Of a DNA stretch of 64,000 nucleotides, positions 47,701-56,634 are shown one piece after another; the stretch's first letter is position 1; the number at the start of each line of letters is the position of its first letter. Below the pieces are notes generated by a model. The model was not told the DNA's origin, searched no databases, and worked only from the letters and a program-made list of their open reading frames with translations. Both the position numbers and the translations under genes were made by a program. Source of the DNA: Hofstenia miamia (lineage: Eukaryota > Xenacoelomorpha > Acoela); the NCBI GenBank assembly GCA_004352715.1, contig SCFE01000052.1, positions 72,304 through 136,303 of the forward strand, written 5' to 3'.

Positions 47701-50700
47701 TTCACAAAACGCAGCCTGTTATCCGTATCAATCTGCAAAATAATTACACGCTTGTTTTCTTTAAAATTTAAATGGATCTATTGAAAGTTTCATCTCAAAC
47801 ACTTTATAAATATTCCTTAGACCCTTAAGCATTTAAGCAGCTTTACCCTCCTCATATTTACACTTAACCCACGCTAAATCTCAACATGATCTACTAAAAA
47901 CCTAGTAGGTCATGATCTCAATCAACGATATGATGTATCCATATATTGAATACTTATACGAAAAATACTAGGTGAAATATTTCATTGCACAAAAATAAGA
48001 TATGTCCATACAAAGCAGAATAAATATAAAGTATATGTCCATACAAAGCAGAATAAATATAAAGTACTTGTTTTTAGTCATAAAATTTAACATCACACAA
48101 CAAAAAACCCACTCATAAAGAGTACATAGGAATTGAAGAGAAAATATCAAAGCAATGCAATTTGTTTGAAACCAGACATACCCAAGGAGTCAAATATGAC
48201 TCCAACATGAAAATGTAACCATATAAAAAATTTTAAATAGTTAGCTTAATGGATTAAATACATCACCCTGGGCCAGGGCATATATAGGCTAATGAGGTTA
48301 TGAAACAAAGTTTGTTAGTATTGCCTCACCACAGTTAGGAAATTAATGTTCGCAAAAAACAATATTCAAGCAAACCACTGTCCTATTGGAGGGGCTTATT
48401 ATTAATTTATGCAGGTACAATATGATGAATCAACAATGGAAAATCATACGCGAAGTAGTGCCTATGTAGTCTTTCAATGAAGAAGAAATTTTATTAAAAA
48501 CTTGGCTCTCACTTCCAATGGAATCAATCTAAATATCATGCCTCTAAAACAATTTCTAAGCAAAGTAAAACTTACTTCAACAACATTTGATTTTTGGCTG
48601 TAGAACTGTATAACGTCCTTTGCGATTTTGTTGTAACCATCAATTACTGATCTTTCAATGTTCTGGTTACTGTCTGCGCTTTTTAAATGAATGAGAACTT
48701 TGACAGAACCAATCTAGAGATCAGATACTATTACATATAGAGTGTTACCCTTAGTAATGCATTGGAAGATTGAATATAGTCGATTAACAACAGTTGAAAT
48801 CGAACTACATTTAAGTTGAGATATTGCATAAAGAATATAAGTAATTTGGATAAAAATACAAATGTTACCTTTTTAAAATATAATTTGTTACTTCACAAAA
48901 TACCACACAACCATTACATCTCTAGTTTCATTTTACCAAAAGACATACAAAGAACTATGTTTACATGACATATTGAGCCCAATTAAAAATAGTCAAAGTA
49001 TTAAAAGATTGATCCAATTGGTGTGAAGTCGTTTATTTAATCCACTATGTTGATTTTAGGAATTTGCAGCAAGAAAAGCAAGGATATATTTCAGGCTATT
49101 GATGAATACATTTACAATAACTCTTCACATACATTTTGGAAATTAGTACGAAAAATTTAAAAAGATAATGAGTTAAACTATTTTAGAGGTGTAAAAATAG
49201 CCCGCTGCATAATGTTGTTTATAATGGTAACGCGCCAGTAACGAGAGAATTTAGCAATGTAATCTTATAGTGCACTAAAATGACACAATACAAAATGCCA
49301 GATGGTTGAACAATAAAAAAAGACTCTCGTCTGGTTTAATGAATGAATAAACCGAATATAATCGTCGCTCAATACATTTTACAATAACAAATTATATCAA
49401 CAAAACTATTGACTATAAAATTAAGAATGAAACCTAATCAAGTAAGTATATATATTTTAGATTCAAGAATAAATAAATGAAAGTGATATAAAAGTTTATA
49501 AAGTCACCAGCCCAAAAAAATAACTAAGTAGACCATTAAAGGATTCACGTTCCACTCTTCCAAATTAGTTATTAATAATTAATTTAGAATAGAAGAAAAA
49601 AATCCCAAGCATTAAAATACTGACGTGCTTTTCAAAAACGTCTGCTTCAAATGAACTTCTAGGAAAACCTTCGACTACGAATCCTGGATATGAACTATGT
49701 GCCAAAACCTCCATCTGAATTAATTTGCAAATGATTGCCTAAAATCAGAAATGAATCCAACAGTAAACTAGACTAATTATAATCATTACAGATTAGCGAT
49801 AACATTGATAATAGCTGGTAAAATATAATTCACGTACAGAAGGAACTTCCTTCTTTTCCTTGAGAATGAATGCAAGGTGATCAGAAAGCTTAGATTGTGC
49901 TTCCATTTCTTTCTGAATTAGATGTCCCAGAGCTATGTGAAAGTAAGAATATTGCTTACAGATATTTGAAATGTAATGGCCTTTGGATGATAAACAACCA
50001 GGTTCACCTAAATATAGCGTGGAAAAAATTTAACTCAATCTATATTCATCCTGAAATCATAAGTAGACACTTTAAATTTTCCTGTGAAACTTAAGCAAAA
50101 TTTAATTCAATATTGAAAAACGCTGTTTCTATGGAGTCAAGAAGAAAATAACATCCATCATCCATGCCATTAAATACGAAGTTGATTCTTCAATGCTCAT
50201 CAACATGAATAATAAGTTTCGAGTACAATAAGTTTTACAATAAAAAATTCATTATTTCGGTGATTATCAAGAATCATAATATTTTCAAACACAACTCTAT
50301 TTTAGAACAAAGTAGTGATTTACGACTGCATGCATATATATATTTGGAAAAATTTATTAAAAAACATACTCATTATAATTATGAACTTGGCAGGAATTTT
50401 GACATTTTTGGCCAATTCGGTTTCCGAATCTAGCATCGACGGCTCAACTGCTAAAAAATCGTTTATATTACATATTTATTTATGTCTGACAGGATATTTA
50501 CAATAAACATGTTAATGTTAAAGATTAATGTAAACAATATCTAGAAGATAAATCACTTGTCACTGCAAAGAATGAAAAACAACAAAAAATATAAGCACGT
50601 CCAAGCATCTCCAGACGCAAATAATTTTAATATGGTAAATTAATTTAAGTAATGTTATAAAAACTCTGAAAACAAGCCATGAAAACATATAAATTTAATA

Positions 50701-52409
50701 TTCAAATGTAATGTTGCTTACTTCTTTGAGTAATTGGAGGTAGTGTAGGGTAAGGATTAATGTCATCTTGCTCGGCTTCTAATGTTGACATCAAGCATTT
50801 GTATATTATATTAAATTACCTGTAATGTACGTAGGAGGTACTTCTGATAAAGGAGGTAAGACATCTTTTTTTAAAGCAAATGTATCCCATGATAAGTTAT
50901 CAACTCCTAAAATAATTTTTTTCAAAGAAATCATGTAGTAAAATAATTGTAAACTATTTTGTTTTTAATATTCAAATTGAAACTGTTGAATTATGATGCA
51001 CAAAAATTTATAACAGCAATTGGCAAATAGAAATGGAAACAAATTGTAAAAGGCAATAAATATATTAACATTTTTCATTCACATTAACAAAGATATAAGC
51101 AAAATTATTAGATGTTCTAAAATTGTTTCTGTAATAATTTATAATTTCAGGAAACTCTGATGGTAGTGAATTAGCAGTCTACAAGTTTACACTGCAATGA
51201 TTGATGCATCCTCAGAAAATTTGTGCTAAAATGGTTCAATTTTTAATTCACAAGGCATAGATATTTTGGGGAAGGAGGCATATCCAAACTCTCAGTATTG
51301 ATGCTTCATTTATGTTAATTTTGATAATAAGAGTATTGATCAGACCTTGATCACCATCGGAACAATATTGGCAAATGTGTACCCTAAAATTTATTAAAAA
51401 TCAAGATAAGGTATAAGTGTTTTAAGGTAGAATAAAGCCCCAGTTACACTTAAAAGATATTTGGGCAGTTTTTTCGGATTTTATTGCAGTTTCAGTTTTC
51501 TATAATTTATATTATATTTTACAATTTGAATTTTAAAATGATGTTAACAAAAAACACAATAACAATTGCATCAACATTATTGATACACCACAACTGCCTG
51601 AATTAAAAGTGTGAAAGATATTCATTAAACTTTGAAGATTTTTCTTGTTTATATAAAAATAATAAATTCACCCAATTTTAAATGGTTGGGGTAAAGGACT
51701 ATTGTTAAGATTAGTGCTTAATAACTATTTTATTCATTCCTACTGTGTTCGCTAACGTAAAATAACGTCAAAATTTCCAGCAAAATATCTTGACTAGCCA
51801 ATTATTCTCGCCAAATGTAACTTACACATTCGATTGTTGTAGCAATTAAGTCCTAAAAACACGCCAAGTCTAAATGTGGCATAAGGCATAATGGCAATAA
51901 ATCATGAAGTACGTTGAAGGAAAATAGCTGATTTATAAGTTTACTGCTGAAATACATATTGTCAATCTAATAAAGAAATTCGAAAATATAAATTTAAATT
52001 AAAAGAATGGTAACTCTTTACACTTAGAGGAATATAATGGAAGACTACTTGACTCCAAAAAAGCAATTTGTTAATTGCTAAATGCTAAAAAATTCCACTT
52101 GTTGCTGATCAATACTTCAATAGTTTTCATATACTATTTTAAATTGTAGTCAAGCATATCAGTGCTGTTTATAAATATTCCTCTGAAAAGATCAAAATTT
52201 ACCGGTTTGCTTACTCTTAATAATACATTCTTCCAGATAAGCTAGAGGATCTTCCGGTCTTTGATACATTAAGCCCGTCATCATGCTCTAAATAATCATT
52301 CAAAAATTTAAATAATAGCAAAGTAAACCTCCAAAAGTCTTGGTATTTCTTTTTCAGCAAGATATTTCTTAGCATCGTCTCGAGTTGTAATCCTTTCTAT
52401 ACTTGCCAT
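32284..52409 (-). CDS. AK5: Adenylate kinase 5 homologue, 18 exons, with duplicated C-terminal kinase module
   Basis: AK5 transfers phosphate between ATP and AMP/(d)NMPs (2 ADP = ATP + AMP). The vertebrate protein is cytosolic with two kinase domains after an N-terminal helical region. Here 18 minus-strand exons with GT-AG borders keep phase throughout: N-terminal helical region (exons 1-4), kinase domain 1 (5-9), linker (10), module 2 (11-14) and module 3 (15-18). If translation stops in exon 14 the protein is 558 residues, close to the 562 of human AK5. If the GTAAAC donor in exon 14 is used, a three-domain protein of 767 residues results. Skipping exons 11-14 gives 550. Domain 1 lacks the P-loop; modules 2 and 3 keep all key motifs. 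The start is the ATG at 52409, giving [11 protein letters not shown], aligned with the known AK5 N-terminus. Confidence 0.9.
32970..33083 (-). CDS. AK5: AK5 exon 17, DGYPR exon of module 3
   Basis: 38 codons like exon 13; acceptor GTTTTAG, donor GTACGT. It encodes [18 protein letters not shown]. Synonymous differences from exon 13 are frequent, so the duplication is not recent. Confidence 0.93.
33181..33515 (+). mobile_element. Probable LINE 3' end in AK5 intron 16
   Basis: The sequence before 33485 ends GGGAAATAAAACACATTATT followed by a (ATT)n run to about 33511, the form of a non-LTR element tail. No coding part was recognised and the 5' limit is uncertain. Confidence 0.35.
33523..33686 (-). 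CDS. AK5: AK5 exon 16, P-loop of module 3
   Basis: 164 nt like exon 12; acceptor TTTTTAG, donor [29 protein letters not shown] and A-G-D-L-V-P-I are intact. Confidence 0.93.
34747..34854 (-). CDS. AK5: AK5 exon 15, linker and first strand of module 3
   Basis: Acceptor GTATTTAG, donor GTTCGA, phase 1 to 1, 108 nt. Encodes [11 protein letters not shown] and A-P-V-F-F-I-L, clearly paralogous to exon 11 and 6 nt shorter. Confidence 0.88.
35295..35675. mobile_element. Possible DNA-transposon remnant
   Basis: The left sequence CAATAGGCGCGATCCTAG and the inverse of the right sequence, CCATACGTGGTTTTAG, are similar and enclose about 375 bp with a G9 run (35635-35643). No target duplication was seen; tentative. 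Confidence 0.25.
36540..36827 (-). CDS. AK5: AK5 exon 14, LID exon of module 2 (stop or internal donor)
   Basis: Acceptor CTCTAG. It encodes [20 protein letters not shown], an AK1-type short LID with all arginines, and ends [13 protein letters not shown] before TAG at 36540. A GTAAAC after base 36569 (AAT-A/GTAAAC, phase 1) is a possible donor that removes the stop and joins exon 15 in frame. The sequence does not decide between the two uses. Confidence 0.88.
   Translation of the reverse strand: MAPCSACIYFELSDDVMTQRLLKRGETSGRADDNEETIKKRLETFHNATEPVIAYYKDKGILHTISAERSIDDIFNDVIQKFSSLNSKQLDVKFS
36852..36895. repeat. (TA)n microsatellite
   Basis: Alternating TA with one AC interruption; an ambiguous base follows at 36896. 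In AK5 intron 13. Confidence 0.95.
37085..37200. repeat. GGCTCGG word cluster, probable transposon end
   Basis: Permuted CGGCTCGG/CAGCTCG/GGCTTGG words in AT-rich intron sequence, of the same style as the hAT subterminal arrays elsewhere in the window. No paired end found. Confidence 0.3.
37723..37836 (-). CDS. AK5: AK5 exon 13, DGYPR exon of module 2
   Basis: 38 codons, phase 0 to 0 (ATTTAG / GTAACT). It encodes [15 protein letters not shown], the conserved nucleoside-monophosphate kinase signature. Confidence 0.93.
37904..38067 (-). CDS. AK5: AK5 exon 12, P-loop of module 2
   Basis: 164 nt, acceptor TTTTTAG, donor GTATTC. Together with exon 11 it gives [11 protein letters not shown], followed by [12 protein letters not shown] and A-G-D-L-V-P-M: an intact Walker A loop and NMP-binding helix as in AK1/AK5. 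Confidence 0.93.
38583..38790. mobile_element. hAT-type MITE, about 208 bp
   Basis: The left end CAATGGCGGATTCAG and the inverse of the right end, CAGTGGCCGATTCAG, match at 13 of 15. Similar octamers GCAATGCA (38577-38584) and GCGATGCA (38790-38797) overlap the ends and may be the decayed target duplication. The interior is non-coding. It is in AK5 intron 11. Confidence 0.65.
38832..38945 (-). CDS. AK5: AK5 exon 11, linker and first strand of module 2
   Basis: Acceptor AATTTAG, donor GTTTGA, phase 1 to 1. It encodes [15 protein letters not shown] and finally A-P-V-F-F-I-L, the strand entering the P-loop. It is a paralogue of exon 15. A small hAT-type MITE (38583-38790) lies in the intron just downstream. 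Confidence 0.85.
40155..41041 (+). pseudogene. Tc1-like transposase lacking the catalytic E block
   Basis: The ATG at 40155 gives [10 protein letters not shown] and S-Y-R-E-I-S-R-L (N-terminal HTH), then a stop. [15 protein letters not shown] (second HTH), [10 protein letters not shown] (first D) and [13 protein letters not shown] (second D) follow in order across two frames. The frame then runs G-I-A-L-L-S directly into [10 protein letters not shown]: the WP..SPDLNPIEN segment with the third catalytic residue is missing, apparently by an in-frame deletion of about 12-13 codons. Inactive. Confidence 0.8.
41059..41079. repeat. (TA)n microsatellite
   Basis: Short TA run near the right end of the Tc1-like element. 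Confidence 0.9.
41180..42510. other. AK5 intron 10, no feature seen
   Basis: AT-rich intronic DNA. Short frames on both strands have no recognisable content. Confidence 0.35.
42530..43080. repeat. Direct 15-bp repeat pair TCCGGACAGAATAAA
   Basis: The word occurs at 42530-42544, followed by GGGCAGGATAAA variants, and again at 43066-43080, in the same orientation. It may mark ends or subterminal motifs of a decayed element in AK5 intron 10. Confidence 0.4.
43389..43396. repeat. Target-site duplication, left copy
   Basis: TGATACTG, identical to 43714-43721. Confidence 0.75.
43397..43713. mobile_element. hAT-type MITE, 317 bp, GTGCC word arrays
   Basis: Flanked by the perfect octamer TGATACTG. 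The ends are imperfect inverted repeats (left AGTTTTGACACCGTG against inverse right AATGTTGGAATCGTG, about 10 of 15). Just inside both ends are permuted GTGCCGCGCCC / CGTGCCCTGCTC / GCTCGTGCCG words. Non-coding and non-autonomous. In AK5 intron 10. Confidence 0.7.
43714..43721. repeat. Target-site duplication, right copy
   Basis: TGATACTG, identical to 43389-43396. Confidence 0.75.
44130..44384 (+). pseudogene. Ty3/gypsy RNase H fragment
   Basis: In one frame (about 44139-44230): [19 protein letters not shown], then D-H-Q-P-L-L-G. This is the AIV.A...F..YL.G..F.I.TDH.PLL block at the RT-RNase H boundary of Ty3/gypsy elements. After a frame change, F-K-N-G-T-N-N and A-D-A-S-H-L-S resemble the YKPG..N..ADALSR block. 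A short, decayed remnant in AK5 intron 10. Confidence 0.5.
44510..44517. repeat. Target-site duplication, left copy
   Basis: GGAAACGT, identical to 45255-45262. Confidence 0.85.
44650..44712. repeat. (TA)n microsatellite inside the hAT element
   Basis: Alternating TA with minor interruptions. Confidence 0.95.
44754..45002 (+). pseudogene. hAT transposase C-terminal dimerisation domain remnant
   Basis: The open frame contains [33 protein letters not shown] and a final W-D-K-S-T. This is the hAT dimerisation motif (PxSSNxxERxFSxAG...D.R..L.P..LE..LFL..N..LW) in the right order. The catalytic part and BED finger are absent, so the element is an internal-deletion derivative. Confidence 0.8.
45255..45262. 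repeat. Target-site duplication, right copy
   Basis: GGAAACGT, identical to 44510-44517. Confidence 0.85.
45263..47228. other. AK5 intron 10, no supported feature
   Basis: Open frames up to 118 codons on the minus strand (46494-46850) and 91 codons (45666-45941) have no convincing family motif or splice borders. A short GT-rich run lies near 46948-46964. Confidence 0.35.
47229..47251. repeat. (TA)n microsatellite
   Basis: Short TA run just downstream (minus sense) of AK5 exon 10. Confidence 0.9.
47265..47360 (-). CDS. AK5: AK5 exon 10, linker
   Basis: Acceptor ATTTTAG, donor GTATAC, phase 1 to 1. Acidic linker with [11 protein letters not shown]; related wording ([16 protein letters not shown]) recurs in exons 11 and 15. 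Its exit phase fits both exon 11 and exon 15. Confidence 0.75.
47633..47732 (-). CDS. AK5: AK5 exon 9, end of domain 1
   Basis: Acceptor TTTTGCAG, donor GTATTT, phase 0 to 1. It encodes [16 protein letters not shown], equivalent to FDADRDEDEVFYDI of AK5 (last strand and helix). Confidence 0.8.
48002..48067. repeat. 33-bp tandem duplication
   Basis: The unit beginning ATGTCCATACAAAGCAGAAT is repeated at 48002-48034 and 48035-48067, with a single difference at the last base. In AK5 intron 8. Confidence 0.95.
48576..48713 (-). CDS. AK5: AK5 exon 8, LID-less C-terminal part of domain 1
   Basis: 46 codons, phase 0 to 0 (CTCTAG / GTAAGT). It encodes [11 protein letters not shown] and then [12 protein letters not shown]. 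The R-L-L-K-R-x-E-x-x-G-R-x-D-D-N LID segment with its substrate-binding arginines is shortened and unrecognisable. With exon 6 this argues that domain 1 is a pseudokinase. Confidence 0.82.
49625..49738 (-). CDS. AK5: AK5 exon 7, DGFPR-region of domain 1
   Basis: 38 codons, phase 0 to 0 (TTTTAG / GTCAGT). It encodes [16 protein letters not shown], the counterpart of VIDGFPR, with D replaced by E. Confidence 0.85.
49838..50007 (-). CDS. AK5: AK5 exon 6, degenerate P-loop of kinase domain 1
   Basis: Acceptor ATATTTAG, donor GTACGT, phase 1 to 0. Across the junction the protein reads [11 protein letters not shown] where functional kinases have GGPGSGKGT. The glycine spacing and the catalytic GK(G/T) geometry are lost. 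The remainder ([16 protein letters not shown]) still follows the AK fold (F.HIS.GDLLR.E), with D of the NMP-binding loop replaced. The exon is open and well spliced, so this looks like functional loss of catalysis in a retained domain. Confidence 0.8.
50370..50450 (-). CDS. AK5: AK5 exon 5, first beta strand of kinase domain 1
   Basis: Acceptor TTTTTTAG, donor GTATGT, phase 1 to 1. It ends P-A-K-F-I-I-I-M, the strand that leads into the P-loop (PKIILVI in AK5). Confidence 0.85.
50722..50778 (-). CDS. AK5: AK5 exon 4
   Basis: 19-codon-sized exon between ACATTAG and GTAAGC, phase 1 to 1. It encodes Y-P-T-L-P-P-I-T-Q, matching the RLPPIHQ stretch of AK5 just before the first kinase domain. Confidence 0.8.
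50820..50906 (-). CDS. AK5: AK5 exon 3
   Basis: Acceptor ATTTTAG, donor GTAATT, phase 1 to 1. It contains W-D-T-F and L-P-P-L, aligned with KVKWDTF...LPPL of AK5. Confidence 0.85.
50910..52210. other. AK5 intron 2, no feature seen
   Basis: AT-rich intron between exons 2 and 3 with no recognised insertion. Confidence 0.4.
52215..52287 (-). CDS. AK5: AK5 exon 2
   Basis: Acceptor TTATTTAG, donor GTAAGC, ends in phase 1. It encodes [19 protein letters not shown], corresponding to the GLM...PEDP..YLE.C segment typical of AK5 and of dimerisation/docking-type N-terminal helices. Confidence 0.9.
52329..52409 (-). CDS. AK5: AK5 exon 1 (start codon)
   Basis: ATG plus 27 codons ending G-AG before GTTTAC, phase 0. 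It encodes [16 protein letters not shown], the AK5-specific N-terminal helix (in human AK5 A-K-E-Y-L-A-R-R-E-I-P-Q-L-F-E). Confidence 0.88.
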
Positions 52410-53735
52410 TTCCACAAAATTGAAAATCTCGTGTATATTGGTTACCCGGTGAACGAAAAAGTATTAATCATAAAATGAATTAGAGTAATTGTTATTTAAT
52501 ACTTAGCCTTCTTTTTTTTTATATATTCAGTATTTTGTTTTTTTTGTAATTTATCAATTGTTAGTCCAAAGTAAATTTAGACGAAACGTTTGTAAGCATT
52601 TTAGCTCAGGCTTTTTTAGTGAAGGTTTATATCTTCTTCATTTTTAAAAAATTAATTACACCATTATCAAATTCAATTGCCTTAAGTGTGTGAGCTAAAG
52701 ATTGTTATTGTGATTTATATTTCGTATTTATAACAATTAAATATTATAGACCTCTATAGCCGTGCTTTTCTACACTGTGTGGCGAATGGTCTTTTAATTT
52801 ATGAATGAAATTGGTTAGGGTTGTAAGTTGCTTCATTTTCTTAGGTATGAACTCATTTTTTGATTTTTGCATACTTTTTTAAAAGTTGGTCAAATCTGAG
52901 ACATTTTTGCTTTTTAAAAATGAACTAACTGGCTTTTAAGAAAAATTGACTCAACTGTCTAGAATACATCCTCCGACAGTGAGCATTTCGTGAAATAAAT
53001 TTTGCATAACATTCCTACCCTTCTACATTTCATCTTGAATATCACATTGTAACCACGAGAAAAAGAATTTGAGCTATTTTGGTGAACCACCCATTCTGCT
53101 ATATGTTTCAATTTTTTTTGAAATTCGAGCAAGTACATCTATAATGCTAAGCTTTCTTCTAAATAGAGAGATTGATCCAAAGCACTATGCAATACCTAAG
53201 GGTCATTAACTTTTGAATTTTCTCAAATTTAGTTAAGTTTATATCTTTAGATATTCTGAGTACTCGGTATTGTAAAATCTTTTTGGTGACATTTTAGTTT
53301 GCAAATGTGTTTCCTCAAACTTCTGAAAGAATATAATCTTTCAGGATCAATGCTTCCTGTTTTTAAATTTGTCAAAATGCCTTTAATATTAAGTTTTTAA
53401 ATGTTTTTACAAAGTTCTCAAATGAACAGGTATAAAATAATACATATGGTCATCATTTGTGGATGTAGAAGGATGATCACTATCCAAACTATAAAAGGGC
53501 TTTTCATTTTACACTAAACCTCTTGTAACATTATTTAACCAAATGTGTTTTTGCTTGAAGCAGTAAGTTACAAATGTAAACTATTATTTAAGAAGACGTT
53601 ATCTATAAAATTTTTAGATAATAATGACATTTATCCAACCAATAGAGACAATTTTGCTATCATCTATGAAATTTTTGCAATAATAGTGACATTAGTTTTA
53701 ATGTTTTTTTTAGTTTGAGTATATTTGTTTCTTTT
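52410..53735. other. Upstream region of AK5, no feature seen
   Basis: It should hold the 5' UTR and promoter of the minus-strand AK5 gene. No CpG-rich patch or clear TATA/Inr arrangement could be singled out in such AT-rich sequence. Confidence 0.35.
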
Positions 53736-53738
53736 GTT

Positions 53739-54635
53739 TTATGCATTACAATTAGTTAAATTATAAAGACAAGTTGCATAAAAATTTGAGTCAAGTTTCG
53801 ATAATGCTAAATACTGAATATGTGAAATAATATCGATGGTTTGCAATAAAACTGCTGGGAAACATGATGTATTATAATGTTGCAAATCAACAGATAAGAA
53901 TATTACAAAATTTACGCAATAAAGAGGCAATCCTTGAACGCAATCTGCAACACGTCTACAAATTTCGTATTTTTGCCAGAGTAAATTCAGTAATGCTTTC
54001 CAGCGCTCTGCACGATTATTCTGAGGATTGAGATCAGCGATAAATACTTTAATACTACCGGGTTTAATTGGGGATGCATGTTGTTCACAACGCCATTTAA
54101 GTTCTCTTGCTTTATGTGTATTGGAGCTTTTCCATGTAGATGACAGCATCTTCTGTTAGGAGTAAGATCCATTTTTCTTCCTTATGTGACTTTGATGGAG
54201 GGCAACTGTTACTCAGGTTGATACCTTTACTTGTACGTGCTGTCACACAACTGATCTTGCTTTGCTCTATTTTTGCTAATATTCTCGAATCACAAATGTT
54301 GTAGATAATCAATCTACCATCAAGATGTTGATAAATAGTTGATTTACGCACTTGAGCCGAGAGGAAATTTTATCGCAGGTCTTAGGTGCAAATTTGGAGT
54401 TGACAACGTTTCGCACTGTTTCTTCTGTCATTCTATACTCGATCTTCTTGCGCCTCCTCATATATGAACAGTTTTCAGACATCACTTCTCTGATGGCTAT
54501 TGTTTTAACTCCTAAATCAGCCTTAAGCTGTTCATAACCCCCCTTCCCAGATTCTTCTTTCTCAATTATTGCTTTTCTGACTTCGTTGGTTATTTTCACA
54601 CACATTTCTTGAAGCTTTCCAAATAATATTATCAC
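53739..54635 (-). pseudogene. IS630/Tc1-like transposase, decayed
   Basis: Three overlapping shifted frames read in order. 54635-54309 has an N-terminal HTH-type region (E-V-R-K-A-I-I-E, then D-L-G-V-K-T-I-A-I). 54351-54112 has S-T-I-Y-Q-H-L-D-G-R-L-I-I-Y and E-K-W-I-L-L-L-T-E-D-A, resembling the region before the first catalytic Asp. 54149-53739 has I-A-D-L-N-P-Q-N-N-R-A-E-R-W, reminiscent of PDLNPIE.LW. Spacing is compressed and no inverted repeats were found. Assignment rests on order and composition only. Confidence 0.4.
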
Positions 54636-54753
54636 AAAAGATCTTAAAAATCATAATTGCAAAATTTTCACTATTGATTGCAAAAATGGCAATGTACATG
54701 GAAAATGGCAGTCTACATTTGAGTATTTTGCATTACAAATAACTTTAATAGAA

Positions 54754-54755
<2 letters not shown>

Positions 54756-54805
<50 letters not shown>
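54756..54805. repeat. (TA)n microsatellite
   Basis: About 50 bases of TA. Confidence 0.95.
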
Positions 54806-54807
<2 letters not shown>

Positions 54808-54809
54808 CG

Positions 54810-55795
54810 CTGTCTAATATATTACAGGGACTATCAAATTGAAACATGTCGTTTACATTGCTTTACGGACGACCTCTTATACTGATGTGTATCACCAGCT
54901 TAAGCAATAGTTTTGCTTCGAATAAATTTAGGAAATGTTGCTATTTAGAAATATGCTCTGTTTTTTGTATAGCCAATTGCATAGGCATCGCATAAACAAT
55001 AATGTATGTTTCTATAGTTAGTCAATTACTTTAATCATTTGATTTTTTATAAACTGTTTTTTGGTCCGAAATAATAATAACTTTTTATTTACTATATGTT
55101 ACTAAACTTAAGTGAACTGATTGTTTTTCTTAGCAATAAATTATACTTATCAAAGTTTTAAAGTTAGTTCATCCCCTCATGATAAAAGTCATAAGATTGT
55201 CTTTTCTCAGTATACAATAGTTGATAGTTATTGGCCGTTGGTTTGATTGAAGACATTGATCATATTTTTATCTGTGGTGTTTGTGTCTACTGTATTGTCT
55301 TTGATAGCATTTGTGTAGTATGTAACAGAGACTGTACCTTTGATGTTTGGCAACTGTTAACTTTCGATTTATTAGTTTTAATTGTAGCATTGCAGTGAAC
55401 TATTTCATTGAAGAATGCTACTTTATTAACTTGTCTTTTCACACAGATGTTTTACTAGTATTTAAGACAATTAAATTCTATGCATTTAAATGTTACGCAC
55501 AGATTATTTCCTGTTTTTAATTTTAGAAACCTATGGAAAATGTATAAAATATGCCCGAACATATGTCATACATAAAAATGAGTTGGTCGTACAATAGGTG
55601 ATGCCTCAAAATTGATATTGATAATTGCTTTTCATTCCTGATATTTTAGAATATGTATTAAATTTAAATGAACGATTGTTCGATGCAAAAATATAAATTT
55701 AGTTTGATCGGGCGTTGTTTGAGCAAAGGCTAACCGGTAGAAGCTCATTTTTCTATCGAAGTTGTTAATAGTCTTCATATGGGTTGTTATTATTA
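54810..55795. other. AT-rich stretch without a supported gene
   Basis: Nothing recognisable. Confidence 0.3.
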
Positions 55796-56439
55796 CCTAA
55801 TGAAAATTGTAGTCATTCATGTTGTGAGCAAAATGACGTAATCCATAAATGAATCGTATGTTGGGTTGAATACACGGATTCTTTATTTCAATTGCTGTGG
55901 TTGGATTTTGGACGGACGAAATTCTCAAATACGTGTTCTTCAAAGGTGCAATTTTGCTATCCAAAATTGAGCAATTATGGGTGACCAAAACCACTTTATA
56001 ATTGTATTGCGCAACAATTATAAGAGATAGACATCCTTAATAACCTGCAAATGAAAGAAGAATACTTGGTTTTTTATTTTAAATTTATGTCTTTCAAATT
56101 TACAGTAGAACGAAGAAAATTTGCAACAAATGCACGCCAAACTTCATGGCAAACTGACCAATAATATTGTTAGCAATTGAATGATGGTTTTGACGGATTT
56201 TTATTATTGTTGATCTAATTATTATTTTCGTGAATTTGTGAAGCTTCTTTAACAGAGGTTTGTAGTTATTGAAAACTGCACATTGCTGCAGAATTCCTAC
56301 ATCGATTATTATTGAGTTCATGAACTTGTTGGCTACTTGTCACACTTGAACAACTTTAGTTATAGAATACCCTTTCTCAAGAATTCTGATTTTGCCAATA
56401 GTGGATAGTGAAGTGTGGGTAAGGTATTTGCGTACCTAC

Positions 56440-56634
56440 CAGTATAAAAATCTTAACGCATATTGAACTGAAGTAATTTATTGGAGCTAAAGATATGTAA
56501 TAGGGAACATTTGAATCTGCTACTCGTAGCCGAAAGTTATCTCCATACCGGCGAATTAGTGATGACATCGAATACAAAGCCGAGTCTCCCGATAACAGCG
56601 CATGCCCGATTCTATGAATTGCTACCCGATATAC
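56440..56634 (-). CDS. Exon of an unidentified gene
   Basis: A 65-codon minus-strand segment bounded by a strong acceptor (CATTTTTTCAG, exon from 56634) and a strong donor (GTAGGT after 56440), exactly divisible by three. It is visibly less AT-rich than its surroundings. It encodes V-A-I-H-R-I-G-H-A-L-L-S-G-D-S-A-L-Y, then S-S-L-I-R-R-Y-G-D-N-F-R-L-R-V-A. I do not recognise the family. Minus-strand open frames at 56321-56100 and 55994-55797 could be further exons, but neither has clean phase-compatible borders. It lies between AK5 and calpain. Confidence 0.5.

Noticed and set aside
55797-56321. Minus frames as further exons of the unidentified gene
   Set aside because: The best acceptor (56044) is followed by an in-frame stop, and no phase-compatible donor or acceptor links them to 56440-56634.
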